From Armatimonadota bacterium (GTDB lineage: Bacteria > Actinomycetota > Acidimicrobiia > Spongiisociales > UBA5794): 5,462 nt of DNA. The stretch is taken from contig QQUL01000113.1 in the NCBI GenBank assembly GCA_008501565.1, forward strand, positions 1 to 5,462, in the 5' to 3' direction. The position numbers and the translations under genes are program-made. Of the stretch, positions 5,073 to 5,462 are shown piece by piece; the stretch's first letter is position 1; each line of letters starts with the position of its first letter. Under the pieces are notes generated by a model, which saw only the letters and a list, made by a program, of their open reading frames with translations, ran no database searches and was not told the origin of the DNA.

Positions 5073-5462
5073 GCTCCGCATCGATTCGTGCCGTCGTTGG
5101 ACACTGGAGTCCGGACAATCAAGCCCGCGCCGAGTCCATCCTCGGGAGCTACCCGGACCGGCGGTCGGCGGTGATGCCGCTGCTGTACGTCGCGAGCCTC
5201 GAACACAAGTATGTCTCTGACGACGCAATGCGCGAGGTCGCAGATCTTGTCGGGATCACTCCGACACAAGTGCGATCGGTTGCCTCCTTCTACACCATGT
5301 ACAAACGGGAGCCGGTCGGGACGTACCTCGTGTCGGTCTGCACATCCATCTCCTGTCATCTTCTCGGCGGGAACGATGTCCTCGATGCCGTTGCCCAGGC
5401 GAGCGGAGCCGGTCACGGCGAAACGAGCGAAGACGGCTGTGTGTCGGTCGAACGTGTCGAGT
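5069..5462 (+). CDS. nuoE: NADH-quinone oxidoreductase subunit E (24 kDa subunit), 3' end outside window
   Basis: Starts at the ATG overlapping the nuoD stop (ATGA), with GGGAG at 5054-5058 as ribosome binding site. 131 codons are visible and the frame is open at the edge. The N-terminal helical part has RRSAVMPLLYVAS (31-43) and DDAMREVADLVGITPTQV (51-68), followed by SVASFYTMYKREPVGTYLV (70-88), the entry to the thioredoxin-like domain. The first two ligands of the [2Fe-2S] cluster N1a are Cys91 and Cys96 (VCTSISCHLLGG), with the expected four-residue spacing. The other two (the ...CLGAC... motif) should lie just past the edge, since the window ends in SVERVE, the run-up to that motif. With NuoF it forms the NADH-oxidising tip of complex I. 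Gene order predicts nuoF and nuoG next. Confidence 0.95.
   Translation, partial: MSSASIRAVVGHWSPDNQARAESILGSYPDRRSAVMPLLYVASLEHKYVSDDAMREVADLVGITPTQVRSVASFYTMYKREPVGTYLVSVCTSISCHLLGGNDVLDAVAQASGAGHGETSEDGCVSVERVE

Noticed and set aside
4221..5416. Long antisense open frames opposite nuoD and nuoE
   Set aside because: They are Arg/His/Ser-rich, show no domain, and are explained by the high GC content and codon bias of the genes on the plus strand.

Overview
The window is a high-GC (roughly 60% by eye) chromosomal segment holding the start of a complex I (NADH:quinone oxidoreductase, nuo) operon. The split NuoC and NuoD, the rex gene transcribed away from nuoA, the general protein style and the apparently leaderless starts suggest an actinobacterium, possibly Acidimicrobiia-like. 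That placement is inferred from sequence style and was not tested by phylogeny.

Layout. Bases 1-1009 (+) hold the 3' part of a c-type cytochrome gene, overlapping by one base a four-TM membrane protein I cannot name. Bases 1003-1519 are a compact convergent junction. A hairpin sits on the membrane-protein stop codon, a second hairpin sits on the rex stop codon, and between them lies a small four-helix-bundle (23S rRNA intervening-sequence type) gene on the minus strand. That gene is bracketed by oppositely oriented arrays of a 7-bp repeat (AAGCTGA). Bases 1506-2126 (-) are rex, the NADH/NAD+-sensing repressor. Bases 2127-2214 are a short divergent promoter region with a perfect 8-3-8 palindrome. 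Bases 2215-5462 (+) are nuoA, nuoB, nuoC, nuoD and the first part of nuoE, packed with 1-nt or 4-nt overlaps or a 1-nt gap. No stretch over 300 bases lacks a gene.

How the parts fit. NuoB, C, D and E are peripheral-arm parts of complex I and NuoA is membrane-embedded at the arm junction. Together they carry electrons from NADH towards the quinone site formed by NuoB and NuoD. Rex senses the NADH/NAD+ ratio and is known to control nuo in Streptomyces, so the divergent pair reads as a redox feedback module. However, no canonical Rex operator is visible in the intergenic region; a different palindrome is there instead. The upstream cytochrome c and membrane protein are probably also respiratory but are not part of complex I.

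The least ordinary part is the four-helix-bundle cassette with terminal-inverted-repeat-like heptamer arrays set between two terminator hairpins. It looks like a small non-autonomous or uncharacterised mobile cassette.
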